Origin: a virus
IMG/VR virus record: IMGVR_UViG_3300042505_000675
Location: 1 to 20,960 of that record
Length of the DNA stretch: 20,960 nucleotides
Strand: one strand, 5' to 3'
Shown one piece after another: positions 20,127 to 20,960 of this stretch (the first letter of the stretch is position 1; each line of letters begins with the position of its first letter). The translations under genes were made by a program, and so were the position numbers. The notes below the pieces were generated by a model. That model saw only the letters and a list, made by a program, of their open reading frames with translations, was not told the DNA's origin and ran no database searches.

Positions 20127-20960
20127 GGTGTTACCTCCTCGACGATTAGGACCGCTGGGTCGGTCGTGCTGTAATAGACCGTCAATCCGGCTCCAAGGGC
20201 CAAGAATCTGAAAGTGTTTGCGCCGTTCTGCCCGCCGCGAATGGACACGGTTTGGGTTCCGCTGAAGCTGTCCACGTACCAGACAAAACATTGCCGTTGG
20301 TGGGTGTTCGCTGCCGAAACGATATGCTGACCAGCGGCGACAGCGTTGGCTCCGGATCCAACAAAAGCGGCGAACGTGACCGTTGTCGGTATGCTGTTGG
20401 CCGTGAACCAGCCGTCGAACGTGATCTTCAGTTTGTTGGACGCGCTCGTTGGGGTGACAGAAACAGACATCAACTCAGCGCCCTCGGTGTTCTGCGGGAT
20501 CGTGTCGTCGACTGGAATCGACACCGTGGACGCTACGACGGTCGTTGATGTGGCTGCCCAAAAGCCGACGACCTTTCTCGCGGATGCCGTGGCCGGAACC
20601 CACGCCGTCCCGTTCCATTGGGCGATCTGTCCAGTCGTCGCCCCGCTCTGCGTGAGGTTGGAGAGCGTGTGGGTGTGTGACGTTGCGGCGAAGTCTCCGG
20701 TTGCCGAAGTTGCCGCCGTCCCAAGGCCGAGCGTTGTCCGCACCGCTGACGCGTTGGCGTCGTCCAGAATCGTTGCCGCGAATGCCGTGATCCCGTGAAC
20801 GCTAGACGTGGCGGCGGAATGTGTGGAAAGCGCCGTTGCCGCCGTCGCCTCTGCTGCGCTCTGGGCTGCGTTTGCTTTGGTCGTCGCATCGGCTGCGGCA
20901 GCGTTGGCAACCGCAGTGTCCGCCGCGGCTTGGAGCGTGGACACCGGCTTCGACGCGTCC
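20123..20960 (-). CDS. tail fibre or receptor-binding protein, C-terminal part
   Basis: The gene runs off the right edge. The GTG at 20944 is not a real start, since the frame stays open to the edge and reads DASKPVST, an internal fibre repeat motif. Visible order: an Ala-rich helical stretch (QAAADTAVANAAAADATTKANAA), fibre repeats (THSAATSSVHGITAF, then DDANASAVRTTLGLGTAATS and GDFAATSHTHTLSNL), an anchor repeat GQIAQWNGTAWVPA, and a C-terminal beta domain from about residue 125 (AELMSVSVTPTSASNKLKI ... TQTVSIRGGQNGANTFRFLA). The last part resembles jelly-roll tip domains of fibres that bind host surface sugars. Its place upstream of terminase means the tail modules are split. Confidence 0.82.
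   Translation of the reverse strand, partial: DASKPVSTLQAAADTAVANAAAADATTKANAAQSAAEATAATALSTHSAATSSVHGITAFAATILDDANASAVRTTLGLGTAATSATGDFAATSHTHTLSNLTQSGATTGQIAQWNGTAWVPATASARKVVGFWAATSTTVVASTVSIPVDDTIPQNTEGAELMSVSVTPTSASNKLKITFDGWFTANSIPTTVTFAAFVGSGANAVAAGQHIVSAANTHQRQCFVWYVDSFSGTQTVSIRGGQNGANTFRFLALGAGLTVYYSTTDPAVLIVEEVTP
20134..20139 (-). promoter_or_regulatory. ribosome binding site setting the start at 20126
   Basis: The minus strand reads AGGAGG seven bases before the GTG at 20126, within the last codons of the fibre gene. It rules out the longer upstream start of the same open frame. Confidence 0.75.

Overview
The window is phage DNA: either part of a tailed-phage genome or a prophage segment. 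Every gene I can support lies on the minus strand, so transcription runs from high to low coordinates. There are no tRNA genes, rRNA genes, insertion sequences, CRISPR arrays or bacterial housekeeping genes. The DNA is GC-rich by eye. The host cannot be named from this sequence. A predicted lipoprotein signal peptide fits a bacterial host. The virion proteins look lambda-like: a GpA-type terminase, a lambda-type portal and an S49 head protease. The tail order (terminator, tube, chaperone, tape measure) fits a siphovirus.

Late region, read in transcription order from 20960 to 6515: C-terminal part of a tail fibre, a small fibre-associated protein, a lipoprotein, a 63-residue protein, a head-tail connector-like protein, an unknown 264-residue protein, terminase large subunit, gpW-like protein, portal, S49 protease, tail terminator-like protein, tail tube-like protein, tail chaperone-like protein, a short tape measure protein, three smaller tail-region proteins and a 1116-residue putative tail-tip protein. 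No major capsid gene is visible. Protease and tail genes abut with a 4-base overlap exactly where the capsid gene is normally found.

Modification region (6515 to 4711): small proteins around a Mom-like GNAT enzyme, which is predicted to modify DNA bases and protect the genome from restriction. It is followed by a ribbon-helix-helix-like protein. Two copies of a 19-base near-palindromic site each lie about 27 bases upstream of a gene starting with the same 11 bases, so this looks like a duplicated control cassette.

Regulatory and early region (4710 to 1): an XRE-type repressor-like gene bracketed by two matching dyads, a set of small unknown proteins (several too short for routine ORF calling), then a recombination operon. 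That operon holds a RecT/Bet annealase, a MazG-like nucleotide pyrophosphohydrolase that lacks one expected metal ligand, a small unknown protein, and the start of a RecE/YqaJ-like exonuclease cut by the window edge.

The genes are packed with very little spacing. I count about 20 stop-start overlaps, nine of them GTGA and ten ATGA, which implies extensive translational coupling. The overlaps were also used to choose starts for genes whose longest open frame begins too far upstream.
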